Position numbers and translations under genes: made by a program. The notes under the pieces were generated by a model, which was not told the DNA's origin, ran no database searches, and saw nothing but the letters and a program-made list of their open reading frames with translations. From Flavobacterium phycosphaerae (GTDB taxonomy: Bacteria; Bacteroidota; Bacteroidia; Flavobacteriales; Flavobacteriaceae): a DNA stretch of 64,000 nucleotides. Of the stretch, positions 52,838 through 61,934 are shown piece after piece (the stretch's first letter is position 1; the number at the start of each line of letters is the position of its first letter). Location of the stretch: contig NZ_JAAATZ010000001.1 of assembly GCF_010119235.1 (NCBI RefSeq), positions 1,580,501 to 1,644,500 of the forward strand, in the 5' to 3' direction.

Positions 52838-54205
52838 ATGAAAATGAAAATCAGACTTAATTCTAGTTTTGCAGCCATTTGTTTTTTTACGATAGGAAGC
52901 GCTGTATATAGCCAGGAATTTTCAAAATTAAAAGCTTCACCAACAGGAGTCTTTCGTTGTGCTACTGTTGAGAATGAATCAATTCTTAGAAGTAAATACC
53001 CGGATAGAGAGACTACAGCAGAATTTGAAAAATGGATGTCCGAAAAAATTTCTGAATCTAAAAAGGAGACTACGCAAAACGTCAACACCATTATTACTAT
53101 ACCGGTAGTTGTTCATATTCTTAGCAATGGTGACGCCATTGGTGTTAATGAAAACTTAGCTGATGTAAGAGCCTTTGCCCAAATCGAATCTTTAAATCAG
53201 GATTTCAGAAGAATGTTAGATACGCCGGGTTACAATGAAAATGAAGTGGGAGCCGATGTGGAAATTGAATTTTGTATGGCACAAAGAAAACCTGATGGAA
53301 GTGCTACAAACGGAATTGATAGAGTAACTACCACTTTCTCGGCATTTACAGCCAGAGAAGATGTTGAAACTATGAAAACAACTACGCAATGGGATCCAAC
53401 AAAGTATTTTAATATATGGGTAGTTAATTTTTCCGGAGGCTTGGGTAATTTATTAGGCTATGCTCAATTTCCTAGTACATCAGGCTTATCAGGGCTAAAT
53501 TCAAATGGCGGTGCCGCCAATACTGATGGTGTTGTTATTAAATACACTTCTTTCGGTTCAAAACTCATTTCCAATGTAGGACCTTATGACGATACTTATA
53601 ACGGTGGTAGAACAACCACTCACGAGATAGGCCACTGTCTTGGGTTAAGACATATTTGGGGTGATGGAGACGGTGATCCTCAAACACAGACAGCTGATTG
53701 TTCAGCAACCGACTATTGTAATGATACTCCGGTAGCCGGCTATCAGCACTGGGGTTGTCAGGTTGGTGACGATAGTTGTTTTGATGATGCAGGACAACAA
53801 GATATGGTTGAAAATTATATGGACTATAGTGATGATGCTTGTATGAATACATTTACCCTTGATCAAAAAGCGAGAATTGTAGCCGTAATGACAAACTCTA
53901 TCAGAAGAAAAGAATTGAAAACCTCTAATGCCTGCCAAGCACCATTGAGTGTTACCCAACAAAACTTTTCTAATTCAGTAAATATTTATCCTAATCCAAC
54001 CAGTAATGTATTGAATTATATTATTAAAAATGATTTTGTGATTTCTACCATTACCATCAATGATATTTCAGGAAAAGAAGTTTTTAGGAATAATGTTGGC
54101 AACAATCCAACACAAATCGATGTGTCTAACTTGTCTGCCGGAGTTTATTTTATAACATTTAATTCCGATAAGAATACCGCAACGAAGAAATTCATTAAAG
54201 AATAA
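52838..54205 (+). CDS. Secreted M43 (pappalysin-type) metalloprotease with T9SS sorting domain
   Basis: A 455-residue protein with a signal peptide (ending AVYSQ), a propeptide (about 25-85), and a metzincin domain with HEIGHCLGLRHIWGD (HExxHxxGxxH, about 262-272) and the Met-turn NYMDYSDDACMNTF (about 328). A C-terminal T9SS sorting domain (about 380-455) has VNIYPNPTSN, INDISGKEVF and YFITFNSDKNTATKKFIKE. It is exported to the surface or medium to cut proteins. It has its own promoter after the susCD terminator, and may supply peptides to that transporter. Confidence 0.94.
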   Translation: MKMKIRLNSSFAAICFFTIGSAVYSQEFSKLKASPTGVFRCATVENESILRSKYPDRETTAEFEKWMSEKISESKKETTQNVNTIITIPVVVHILSNGDAIGVNENLADVRAFAQIESLNQDFRRMLDTPGYNENEVGADVEIEFCMAQRKPDGSATNGIDRVTTTFSAFTAREDVETMKTTTQWDPTKYFNIWVVNFSGGLGNLLGYAQFPSTSGLSGLNSNGGAANTDGVVIKYTSFGSKLISNVGPYDDTYNGGRTTTHEIGHCLGLRHIWGDGDGDPQTQTADCSATDYCNDTPVAGYQHWGCQVGDDSCFDDAGQQDMVENYMDYSDDACMNTFTLDQKARIVAVMTNSIRRKELKTSNACQAPLSVTQQNFSNSVNIYPNPTSNVLNYIIKNDFVISTITINDISGKEVFRNNVGNNPTQIDVSNLSAGVYFITFNSDKNTATKKFIKE

Positions 54206-54224
54206 TTCGTTCAGCAACAATTTT

Positions 54225-54249
54225 AAAACCACCTCAGGGTGGTTTTTTT
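54225..54249 (+). terminator. Terminator of the M43 protease gene
   Basis: AAAACCACC (54225-54233) pairs with GGTGGTTTT (54238-54246), loop TCAG, ending in a T run. Confidence 0.85.
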
Positions 54250-54275
54250 ATGATTTTATTACAAATAGTTTTGTG

Positions 54276-54283
54276 TATTTTTG
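54276..54283 (+). promoter_or_regulatory. -7 promoter box for the porin gene
   Basis: TATTTTTG matches TAnnTTTG and lies 18 bases before the ATG at 54301, which decides that start over an in-frame ATG at 54250. Confidence 0.55.
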
Positions 54284-54300
54284 CTTCGAAATTTATTCCA

Positions 54301-56232
54301 ATGCGAAACCTGATTATTGTTTTCTTACTCTTGTCTTTTTCATTAGGTTTTTCTCAAAACAAAACAGTTGAGAAACCCAATGGGAAACAACCTCCCAAAG
54401 TAACACCAAAGAAAGGACAAAAAGCCGCTTTTGATCAATACCGTATCATAACACTTCAGCGTGATACCACATATGTTGACACTTCACTGTCTATAAAAAA
54501 AGAATACGAATACAACTACCTGCGTAAGGATATATTTGGTCTTCTTCCTTTTGCCAACGAAGGACAAACTTACACCACGCTGGATTACGGTTTAAAAAAC
54601 TTCGCCGCTTTTCCCGAAATTGGTTTCTCCGGAAAGCAATACAATTACATGGGCGTTAAGGATATTAAGTACTATTCGGTAGCCACACCGCTAACAGAGC
54701 TTTATTTTAAGACCGTTATGGAGCAAGGGCAGTCTTTGGATGCTTTAATTGCATTAAACACTTCTGAGCGCTTTAATTTCTCTATTGCTTTCAAAGGATT
54801 GCGCTCTTTGGGGAAATATATCAACCAATTGTCCAGTACAGGAAACTTCCGTTTTACTTCAAGTTACAATACTTTAAATAAAAGATACTATCTCAACTTC
54901 CATTTCACCGGACAAGATTTCCTAAACGGCGAAAACGGCGGAATCACCACCATCGAAGATTTTGAAAGTGAAAATCCTGCCTATGACAACCGGGCTCGAT
55001 TACAGGTTTACCTAACCGATGCCAGCACGTTCATGAAAGGTAAACGGGTTTTCTTTGACCACAATTTCAGAATCAATGGCACAAAAGGCAACAATAATCT
55101 CTACCTGACGCACCAATTCAATTACGAAAACAAATTTTTCGAATACAACCAAAAAACAGTATTGTCAACAGTGGGCAACGATAAGGTAAAGCGATTCGGC
55201 GAATCGTATGTAAGCGCCAATATCAATGACCAAACGCACTATAACCGAATGTACAACAAAGTCGGCGCTATCTATGAGAACGCACTGTTGGGTAAGTTTC
55301 AGTTTTTTGCCGAAGACTTCCGCTATAATTATTACTACAACAAAACGCTGATTTTAGTTAGTGGCATAGTGCCCAGTTCGCTCAACGATAACATCAACAC
55401 CATTGGCGGGCAATACGATTACCGCAAAAACAAATGGAACGGGACTTTCGTATATTCCAATTCGGTTTCCAACCAATCGCTGTCTAATTTTGATGCTAAA
55501 CTGAAATATAAGTTGAATGACAAAAACGAATTTGTCTTTCAGTACCAAATGCTGAACAAAATTCCGGACCATATTTACAACTTGTACCAAAGCAGTTATG
55601 TAGATTACAATTGGTACCACAACTTCAAAAACGAAAAAATCAATAACCTCGAAGCCACCGCTAAAACCCAATGGCTGGACGCTTCCCTGCAAATCACGTC
55701 GCTCAACGATCATCTCTATTTCAGCAATGAAGCCAACGATCCGCAGCAACAAATCATTTCGCCCAAACAATACGACAAAGCCATCAACTATTTGTCGGTA
55801 AAAGTCGGACGCGAATTCAAATGGTGGAAATTGGCTCTTGACAACACCGTGCTTTATCAACAAGTTGATCAAAACGATGACGTTCTAAACGTGCCTAAAA
55901 TTGTCACCCGAAACTCGTTGTATTTTACCAACTACTTTTTCAAAAAAGCATTGTACTTGCAAACCGGTTTTACCCTCAACTATTTCACCAAGTTCTACAT
56001 CAATGATTACAATCCGGTAACAGCTGAGTCTTTTGTGCAAAACGAAAGAAAGATTGGCGATTTCCCTATGGTCGATTTCTTTGTCAACGCTCGCATCCGC
56101 CAAACGAGAATCTTTCTGAAAGCCGAGCACTTTAATTCCAAAATGACCGGGAACAATTTCTACACGGCTCCTAATTACCCGTACCGCGATTTCATGATTC
56201 GCTTCGGGCTGGTGTGGAATTTCTTCCAATAG
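54301..56232 (+). CDS. Putative porin (Porin_10 type) outer-membrane protein
   Basis: A 643-residue protein from MRNLIIVFLLLSFSLGFSQ, a signal peptide. A short Lys/Pro-rich stretch and the blocks DTTYVDTSLSIKKEYEYNYLRKDIFGLLPFANEGQ follow, then many alternating aromatic beta strands (LYLQTGFTLNYFTKFYINDY), ending RFGLVWNFFQ with the C-terminal aromatic of outer-membrane barrels. This is the Porin_10 family of Bacteroidetes. The solute is unknown. A -7 box lies 18 bases before the chosen ATG. Confidence 0.85.
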   Translation: MRNLIIVFLLLSFSLGFSQNKTVEKPNGKQPPKVTPKKGQKAAFDQYRIITLQRDTTYVDTSLSIKKEYEYNYLRKDIFGLLPFANEGQTYTTLDYGLKNFAAFPEIGFSGKQYNYMGVKDIKYYSVATPLTELYFKTVMEQGQSLDALIALNTSERFNFSIAFKGLRSLGKYINQLSSTGNFRFTSSYNTLNKRYYLNFHFTGQDFLNGENGGITTIEDFESENPAYDNRARLQVYLTDASTFMKGKRVFFDHNFRINGTKGNNNLYLTHQFNYENKFFEYNQKTVLSTVGNDKVKRFGESYVSANINDQTHYNRMYNKVGAIYENALLGKFQFFAEDFRYNYYYNKTLILVSGIVPSSLNDNINTIGGQYDYRKNKWNGTFVYSNSVSNQSLSNFDAKLKYKLNDKNEFVFQYQMLNKIPDHIYNLYQSSYVDYNWYHNFKNEKINNLEATAKTQWLDASLQITSLNDHLYFSNEANDPQQQIISPKQYDKAINYLSVKVGREFKWWKLALDNTVLYQQVDQNDDVLNVPKIVTRNSLYFTNYFFKKALYLQTGFTLNYFTKFYINDYNPVTAESFVQNERKIGDFPMVDFFVNARIRQTRIFLKAEHFNSKMTGNNFYTAPNYPYRDFMIRFGLVWNFFQ

Positions 56233-56239
56233 AAGTTCA

Positions 56240-56319
56240 GGAACGAAAGGTTCGGGCCTTATCAGTTGGCACAGTTCCTGCCATCCGCGCTACACGGTAG
56301 CCAGCTCCTGTCAGGGTTA
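56240..56319 (+). repeat. Dispersed intergenic structured repeat, copy G
   Basis: Begins GGAACGAAAGGTTCGGGCC 7 bases after the porin stop. It contains the intact GCTAC-ACG-GTAGC hairpin and CAGCTCCTG, and ends TCAGGGTTA. It shares its first half with copy F and its second half with B and C, so it looks mosaic. Confidence 0.88.
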
Positions 56320-56362
56320 AGGAATAAACCATTTGTTTTTTTGGAAACATCCGAAATAGGCA

Positions 56363-56370
56363 TACATTTG
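56363..56370 (+). promoter_or_regulatory. -7 promoter box for the cystathionine beta-synthase gene
   Basis: TACATTTG matches TAnnTTTG, 38 bases before the ATG at 56409. Confidence 0.55.
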
Positions 56371-56408
56371 TAAAAAATAAATTCAAAATTCATCTCGAGA
56401 ATAGACTA

Positions 56409-57770
56409 ATGAAATACGCAAAAAACATATTAGAAACTATCGGAAACACTCCTTTAGTAAAGCTAAACAAAGTGGTAGAAGGAATTGACGCTTTGGTATT
56501 GGCCAAAGTAGAAACCTTCAATCCGGGCAACTCTACCAAAGACCGTATGGCACTTAAAATGGTAGAAGACGCCGAAGCTGACGGAAGATTAAAACCGGGC
56601 GGCACCATCATCGAAGGAACTTCAGGAAACACCGGAATGGGATTGGCCTTGGCCGCCATTGTAAAAGGATACAAATGTATTTTTGTAATTACCGATAAAC
56701 AATCCAAAGAGAAGATGGATATTCTTCGTGCTGTGGGCGCCAAAGTAATCGTATGTCCCACCGATGTAGAACCAACCGATCCGCGTTCGTATTATTCGGT
56801 TTCTAAAAGATTAGGCACCGAAATTCCAAATTCGTGGTACGTAAACCAATATGATAATCCAAGCAATGCCTTGGCACACTACGAACAAACCGGTCCCGAA
56901 ATTTGGGAACAAACCGAAGGAAAAATTACCCACTTCGTAGTTGGTGTAGGAACAGGCGGTACGATTTCCGGTATCGGAAAATATTTGAAAGAAAAAAATC
57001 CAAATATTAAAGTTTGGGGTATCGATACTTATGGTTCTGTTTTCAAGAAATACCATGAAACCGGAATTTTTGACGAAAACGAAATCTATTCCTATATCAC
57101 TGAGGGTATCGGAGAAGACATCCTTCCTAAGAACGTTGATTTTTCAGTGATTGACGGTTTCACCAAAGTAACAGATAAAGATGCGGCAGTGTACACCCGT
57201 AAAATTGCTTTGGAAGAAGGTATATTCGTTGGGAACTCAGCCGGTTCTTGTGTCAAAGGGTTGCACCAATTAAAAGAGCACTTTACTAAAGATGATGTGG
57301 TAGTGGTTTTATTCCACGATAGCGGAAGCCGTTATGTAGGTAAAATGTTCAACGACGATTGGATGCGCGAAAGAGGTTTCTTAGACGAAGAAATCACCAA
57401 AGCTGAAGACGTTATCAAAGACCATAAAGACAAACCTTTGGTGATTGTTAGAACAGAGGAATTGGTATCACACGCTATCGAGCGTTTGAAAAAATACAAC
57501 ATCTCACAAATCCCGGTGATTGATACGACAGGATTTGTAGGCAGCATTGACGAAACCGATTTGTTCCGAAGCTATGTAGAAGATAAAAACATTGCTGACA
57601 AACCAATTCGTGAAATTATGGGCAAACCGTATCCTATTGTAAATGCCAACGCACCGATAGAAGAAATATCAAAATTATTCAACAAAGACAACCAAGCGGT
57701 TTTGGTTGACTTGGGGAACGGGAAACATCATATTATTACCAAACACGATATTATCAGTTCTATAAAATAA
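56409..57770 (+). CDS. Cystathionine beta-synthase (PLP domain plus CBS pair)
   Basis: A 453-residue protein. The fold-type II PLP domain (about 1-320) has K44 in NPGNSTKDRMALK, the substrate loop EGTSGNTGMGLALAA and the glycine loop VGVGTGGTISGIGKYL. A C-terminal Bateman pair of CBS motifs (about 335-453; VSHAIERLKKYNISQIPVID and EISKLFNKDNQAVLVDLGNGK) follows. It lacks the heme-binding N-terminus of animal CBS. It makes cystathionine from serine and homocysteine, or may act as a cysteine synthase; the CBS pair favours the former. It is convergent with the next gene across a terminator. Confidence 0.92.
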   Translation: MKYAKNILETIGNTPLVKLNKVVEGIDALVLAKVETFNPGNSTKDRMALKMVEDAEADGRLKPGGTIIEGTSGNTGMGLALAAIVKGYKCIFVITDKQSKEKMDILRAVGAKVIVCPTDVEPTDPRSYYSVSKRLGTEIPNSWYVNQYDNPSNALAHYEQTGPEIWEQTEGKITHFVVGVGTGGTISGIGKYLKEKNPNIKVWGIDTYGSVFKKYHETGIFDENEIYSYITEGIGEDILPKNVDFSVIDGFTKVTDKDAAVYTRKIALEEGIFVGNSAGSCVKGLHQLKEHFTKDDVVVVLFHDSGSRYVGKMFNDDWMRERGFLDEEITKAEDVIKDHKDKPLVIVRTEELVSHAIERLKKYNISQIPVIDTTGFVGSIDETDLFRSYVEDKNIADKPIREIMGKPYPIVNANAPIEEISKLFNKDNQAVLVDLGNGKHHIITKHDIISSIK

Positions 57771-57787
57771 GAGATAAGGAATTAGGG

Positions 57788-57828
57788 AAAAGGGATAAGG
57801 CAAAAGTTGTTGTTTTATCCCTTTTTTT
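57788..57828. terminator. Terminator between convergent CBS and PNGase-like genes
   Basis: AAAAGGGATAA (57788-57798) pairs with TTATCCCTTTT (57815-57825) over 11 bp, with a 16-base loop and a T run to 57828. Confidence 0.8.
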
Positions 57829-59476
57829 ATTCTCCTATCAAAACACCCGAAACATTCCACGAACTAAAACTCGTGCCTTCCGGAGCACCTTGCGGAATTT
57901 TTATTTGTATCGAATGATTTCCTGCTTCCAAGTCGCCTAAATCAATATTGATTGGATTGGTAACCGTACCCGGACACCAATTCGCACGGCTGTAATCAGA
58001 AGAAGATAAGCCGTTCGGGAAATTCCCTGAAGCCGGATTTGACAATCGATACGAGCCACAATCCTGACGCCAAGGTGTAAAGCTGAAGGTTTCTTTTCCG
58101 TCAAGTACAATCGTATTTTTCTTTGGCACAAATTCATCACCGTTTTCCCAACCGCCGTGGCCTGTAGTTATGTATCTCAGTTTACAGTTTTTTATGGGTT
58201 TGTCCAATCGGAAAGTTACTTGCAGGCCCTTCTCGTTATTAAACATCGTGCCATATTCCTGACCGGCCATTTCCATAATGTTATTGGTACAAAACAACGG
58301 AACAATTTGCGTGGCAACTTTTTTTGTTTCTTCTTCGTTATGAATGGTAATGTTGGCTGAAACTTTATGACCGCCTTTGTCATAATTGCCGATGAAAATT
58401 CCAACCCAAACTTCTTTCCCGCTCAACAGCGTTCTCAAATTAGAAACATCTTGTCGGTACAAAACATTTTCAGCCCAAGTTTTATCTTTCAGTTGGAGAG
58501 TGTTGTATTGCTTTACGCCAAACGGGGTGTAAAAGCGCATCAACTCCACCACGGGATTGTAGTTTTCGGTTGCGGTTACCCCTTGATATTCTTTGCCATT
58601 TCCGTTATTGTAAATTGGTAACGATTTTAAGCCGTTTTGCAAGCCGTCCAAAAATGAAATTGATTTGTTGGTTGGGATAATAAAAAACGACCCGGTGCGG
58701 TCATAAGCATCGCCATTGGATTGCTCGGTAACATCAACAAAAATTTGACTGCCGGATTTGATTTCGGGAATTTTGATTTTTCGAACGGCAATCGTTCCAT
58801 TAGCAAAACGAAGAATACTGTCGTTGGATTTTGACTCCTCTGAAAAATTAATGATTTGGTCTTTGAAAACAGATATGGTGGTAAACCGACTTTTCCACAA
58901 CAAATCTTTATATGTTAGCCCGTCAACTAATCTAGTTACTTTTCGAAAATAGGGAAGGGCATCAATTTTTTCCACTTGGGTGGCTTTGATGACAAAGTTT
59001 CCGTTGCGTACCATTTCTAAAACCAAACCTAAATTTTGTCCCAAAACGCTTGGCGAACCTTTTACTTTCAAATCTTCGGTAAACCAAAATTCAATAGTAT
59101 TGGAGTTGACAACGGTCTTGGCTTTTTTGCAATTATAGCCTAAGATTTTCTTGGTTTCATTTAAGTATTCAAAGGTTTGTTTTGCCAATGCAATACTGTC
59201 TTTGGTAGCAATGATTTCCGAACTATTCAAAAAGGCCGTTTGATAAAAAGAATTGGTACTTCTGTCAATAGTCGTTTCTTCATAAGGATAATCGGTTTTT
59301 TGATTTCTAATCTTTTCCGAACTCAGCAGGGTGTGATTGACATTGGTAAAAACCCAAACCGGATCTTGGTTTTCTATCAAAGTACCATTTGAACTTTTCA
59401 GGTAAGTGATTTTATACTTTTGAGAATAAGAAACCCCAAAAAGCAATAGCAAACCAATAACTAGTAATTTTTTCAT
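57827..59476 (-). CDS. GLPGLI domain fused to PNGase F-like domains, exported
   Basis: A 549-residue protein with a signal peptide (ending VSYSQ, 19). Residues of about 20-230 fit the GLPGLI family (KILGYNCKKAKTVVNSNTIEFWFTEDL). Residues of about 245-549 resemble the two jelly-roll domains of peptide-N-glycosidase F: GDAYDR (D259) aligns with the catalytic Asp block DEWDR, RFYTPFG with RFITPYW, GHGGWENGDEF (E448) with the second Glu block, and NWCPG with GWCPG. The third catalytic Glu (YTETW in PNGase F) seems missing at IFIGNYD (361-367). It may bind or cut N-glycans; activity is uncertain. Confidence 0.85.
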   Translation of the reverse strand: MKKLLVIGLLLLFGVSYSQKYKITYLKSSNGTLIENQDPVWVFTNVNHTLLSSEKIRNQKTDYPYEETTIDRSTNSFYQTAFLNSSEIIATKDSIALAKQTFEYLNETKKILGYNCKKAKTVVNSNTIEFWFTEDLKVKGSPSVLGQNLGLVLEMVRNGNFVIKATQVEKIDALPYFRKVTRLVDGLTYKDLLWKSRFTTISVFKDQIINFSEESKSNDSILRFANGTIAVRKIKIPEIKSGSQIFVDVTEQSNGDAYDRTGSFFIIPTNKSISFLDGLQNGLKSLPIYNNGNGKEYQGVTATENYNPVVELMRFYTPFGVKQYNTLQLKDKTWAENVLYRQDVSNLRTLLSGKEVWVGIFIGNYDKGGHKVSANITIHNEEETKKVATQIVPLFCTNNIMEMAGQEYGTMFNNEKGLQVTFRLDKPIKNCKLRYITTGHGGWENGDEFVPKKNTIVLDGKETFSFTPWRQDCGSYRLSNPASGNFPNGLSSSDYSRANWCPGTVTNPINIDLGDLEAGNHSIQIKIPQGAPEGTSFSSWNVSGVLIGE

Positions 59477-59533
59477 TACAATAATTTTTATTATAAAAGT
59501 AATTTTCTTACTTTAGTTGTAAAATTAAGATCC

Positions 59534-60802
59534 GTGAAAGAAGATTTCCTTCATTATGCTTGGCAATATAAGAAGTTTGACTTTTCCAACCTAACAACGG
59601 TTTCAGGAGAACCGCTTACTATTACAAACAGCGGGCAATACTTGAAGCAATCCGGTCCCGATTTTTTTAATGCTCAAATCAGTATTAATCATCAGAAATG
59701 GGCTGGCAATGTTGAGATACATGTAAAATCTTCTGATTGGTATTTGCATCAGCACGAAAAAGACCCTCATTATGATAACGTCATTTTGCATGTAGTTTGG
59801 GAACATGATACACCGGTTTTCAGAAAAGACAATTCGGAAATCCCGGTTTTAGAACTCAAAGAATATATCGCCAAAGAGAGCCTAGAAAGTTATCGGGCCT
59901 TAATGGTTACGAAAACCTGGATTTACTGCGAAAACGAAATAAAGACCATAGACGCATTTATTTTACAGCATTGGAAGGAACGCTTGTTTTTTGAGCGATT
60001 GGAGCGTAAATCAATTCCTATTGAGCGACTTTTATTGGAAACTGAAAATTATTGGGAGGCTGTGCTGTTTTGTATGATGGCTAAAAATTTTGGTTTAAAT
60101 ACCAATGGTGAAGCTTTTTTTAAACTGGCTAAATCGATACCATTTTCTATAATTCGAAAGGAAAGCACTGAAGTGGAAAATATAGAAGCCTTATTTTTTG
60201 GCAGAGCTGATTTGTTGTTTTTAAAAGCAGAAGATGTTTATGCCAAAGAATTAAGCCGCCGATATGATTATCTTTCACAAAAGCATCAGTTAGAAGCAAC
60301 AGCCATTGAACCGGTTCAGTTTTTTAAGCATCGCCCTGATAATTTCCCGACGATTCGTTTGGCTCAACTGGCCATGTTGTATCACAAACAGCAAAATTTG
60401 TTTTCCAAAATTATTGAGGCAAAGACACTCGAGGAATTTTACCATTTATTTGATGTTGCTGTTTCGGAGTACTGGCAAACTCATTACCAATTTGAGAAGA
60501 AAAGCCCGAAGAAGAAAAAACAGTTTTCTAAGTCGTTTATTGACTTGTTGATTATTAATGCCATCGTTCCGGTTCAATTTGCCTATGCCAAAAGTCTTGG
60601 GAAGGAAATCACGGAAACCACATTAGCCCTCCTGCAAACTATTGTGCCCGAAAAGAATAGTATCATTGAAAAGTTTGCTAATTTTGGTGTCAAAGCCAAA
60701 AATGCTTTTGAAACCCAATCGTTGCTGCAATTAAAAAACGATTATTGCAACCCAAAGCAATGTTTGCAATGTGCTATTGGGATCCAACTTTTAAAATCGT
60801 AA
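59534..60802 (+). CDS. DUF2851 family protein
   Basis: A 422-residue cytoplasmic protein with a GTG start at 59534. Family blocks are KEDFLHYAWQYKKFDF, SGPDFFNAQISINHQKWAGNVEIHVKSSDWYLHQHEKDPHYDNVILHVVW, and a C-terminal CNPKQCLQCAIGIQLL with clustered cysteines. The GNVEIH...SDW..H..H...HVVW core looks like a restriction-endonuclease or metal-dependent fold, but no function is established. It is divergent from the PNGase-like gene; the PspC gene follows after 3 bases. Confidence 0.9.
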   Translation: MKEDFLHYAWQYKKFDFSNLTTVSGEPLTITNSGQYLKQSGPDFFNAQISINHQKWAGNVEIHVKSSDWYLHQHEKDPHYDNVILHVVWEHDTPVFRKDNSEIPVLELKEYIAKESLESYRALMVTKTWIYCENEIKTIDAFILQHWKERLFFERLERKSIPIERLLLETENYWEAVLFCMMAKNFGLNTNGEAFFKLAKSIPFSIIRKESTEVENIEALFFGRADLLFLKAEDVYAKELSRRYDYLSQKHQLEATAIEPVQFFKHRPDNFPTIRLAQLAMLYHKQQNLFSKIIEAKTLEEFYHLFDVAVSEYWQTHYQFEKKSPKKKKQFSKSFIDLLIINAIVPVQFAYAKSLGKEITETTLALLQTIVPEKNSIIEKFANFGVKAKNAFETQSLLQLKNDYCNPKQCLQCAIGIQLLKS

Positions 60803-60805
60803 GCT

Positions 60806-61033
60806 ATGTCACCAGTCATTCAGTTAAAATATTTTTTCGAAAAACACGGATTTCATGTTTCCTCAAGATTGGCAGATAAGCTTGGGATGAGGGCGTCGAA
60901 TGTTCGTTTGTTTTTTATTTATATCACTTTTGTGACCGCAGGCTTATGGTTTGGTGTCTATCTTACTTTGGCTTTTTGGATTAAATTAAAAGATTTAATT
61001 CGGGGCAAACGAACTTCTGTATTTGATTTATAG
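60806..61033 (+). CDS. PspC-domain small membrane protein
   Basis: A 75-residue protein that is nearly all PspC domain: LADKLGMRASNVRLFFIYITFVTAGLWFGVYLTLAFWIKL, with one to two hydrophobic helices (about 33-60). In other bacteria PspC works in the phage-shock envelope response; no other psp gene is nearby. It is flanked by 3-base gaps on both sides, so DUF2851-PspC-HhH form one operon. Confidence 0.85.
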   Translation: MSPVIQLKYFFEKHGFHVSSRLADKLGMRASNVRLFFIYITFVTAGLWFGVYLTLAFWIKLKDLIRGKRTSVFDL

Positions 61034-61036
61034 CAT

Positions 61037-61918
61037 TTGGAAAGAGAGAAATCCATAGTATCATCGGTTTTAGTCTATTCGAAAAGTCAGCGAATAGGAA
61101 TCATTTTGCTTTTCGGGATAGTTTTGGTGCTGCAGGGAATTTATTTTTTTATTGATTTCAAAACTACAGCTAAAACCAGTAAAGAAGAAGCGGTCTGGTT
61201 GTCTAAACAAAAGGATATTGATAGTTTAAAATTTCAAAACAAAAATTTCAAGCCAACCATTTATCCTTTCAATCCCAATTTTATCACCGATTTTAAAGGC
61301 TACAAGTTGGGGATGTCTGTAGAAGAAATCGACCGATTATTAGCCTGCAGAAAGCAAAACAAGTTTGTCAACTCGGCAGCTGAGTTTCAGGCAGTGACTA
61401 AAGTTTCTGATTCTTTGCTGAAAACTATAGCGCCTTATTTCAAATTTCCGGATTGGGTTCAGCATAAAAAACAATACGCATCACCATTTTCCAAAACTGA
61501 ATTGCCAAAGAAAGAAAAAATCGCCATTCTCGATATTAATCAAGCGACTAAAGAAGATTTGATGAAAGTGTATGGCATTGGGGATAAAATTTCGGACCGT
61601 ATTTTAGAGCAAAGAGAAAAATTAGGAAGCTTTGTCTCGATGGAACAAATGCAGGATATTTGGGGTCTGTCGCCCGAAGTAGTTGAAAAACTAAAGACTT
61701 CCTTTGCCGTAAAATCTACACCTAATCTCAAAAAGATTAATATCAATAACGCTTCGGTTAAGGAACTTTCTCAGTTTCCTTTTTTCAGGTATGCTTTGGC
61801 AAAAGAAATTGTCACTTACCGAAGCATGCAGGGTGATATTCGAATGGAGAATCTGTCGAAAATTAAAGGGTTTCCTGTTGATAAGATACAAATAATTGCC
61901 TTATATTTGGACTTCTAA
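61037..61918 (+). CDS. Helix-hairpin-helix (ComEA-like) membrane protein
   Basis: A 293-residue protein with a TTG start 3 bases after the PspC stop; no ATG or GTG fits. One transmembrane helix (about 18-36, IGIILLFGIVLVLQGIYFFI) is followed by two helix-hairpin-helix regions, about 165-215 (ILDINQATKEDLMKVYGIGDKISDRILEQRE) and 230-290 (ININNASVKELSQFPF). The layout is that of Bacteroidetes ComEA-like DNA-binding proteins, possibly for DNA uptake. It is in an operon with PspC and DUF2851. Confidence 0.85.
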   Translation: MEREKSIVSSVLVYSKSQRIGIILLFGIVLVLQGIYFFIDFKTTAKTSKEEAVWLSKQKDIDSLKFQNKNFKPTIYPFNPNFITDFKGYKLGMSVEEIDRLLACRKQNKFVNSAAEFQAVTKVSDSLLKTIAPYFKFPDWVQHKKQYASPFSKTELPKKEKIAILDINQATKEDLMKVYGIGDKISDRILEQREKLGSFVSMEQMQDIWGLSPEVVEKLKTSFAVKSTPNLKKININNASVKELSQFPFFRYALAKEIVTYRSMQGDIRMENLSKIKGFPVDKIQIIALYLDF

Positions 61919-61934
61919 AAAATAGCCCTAGTAT

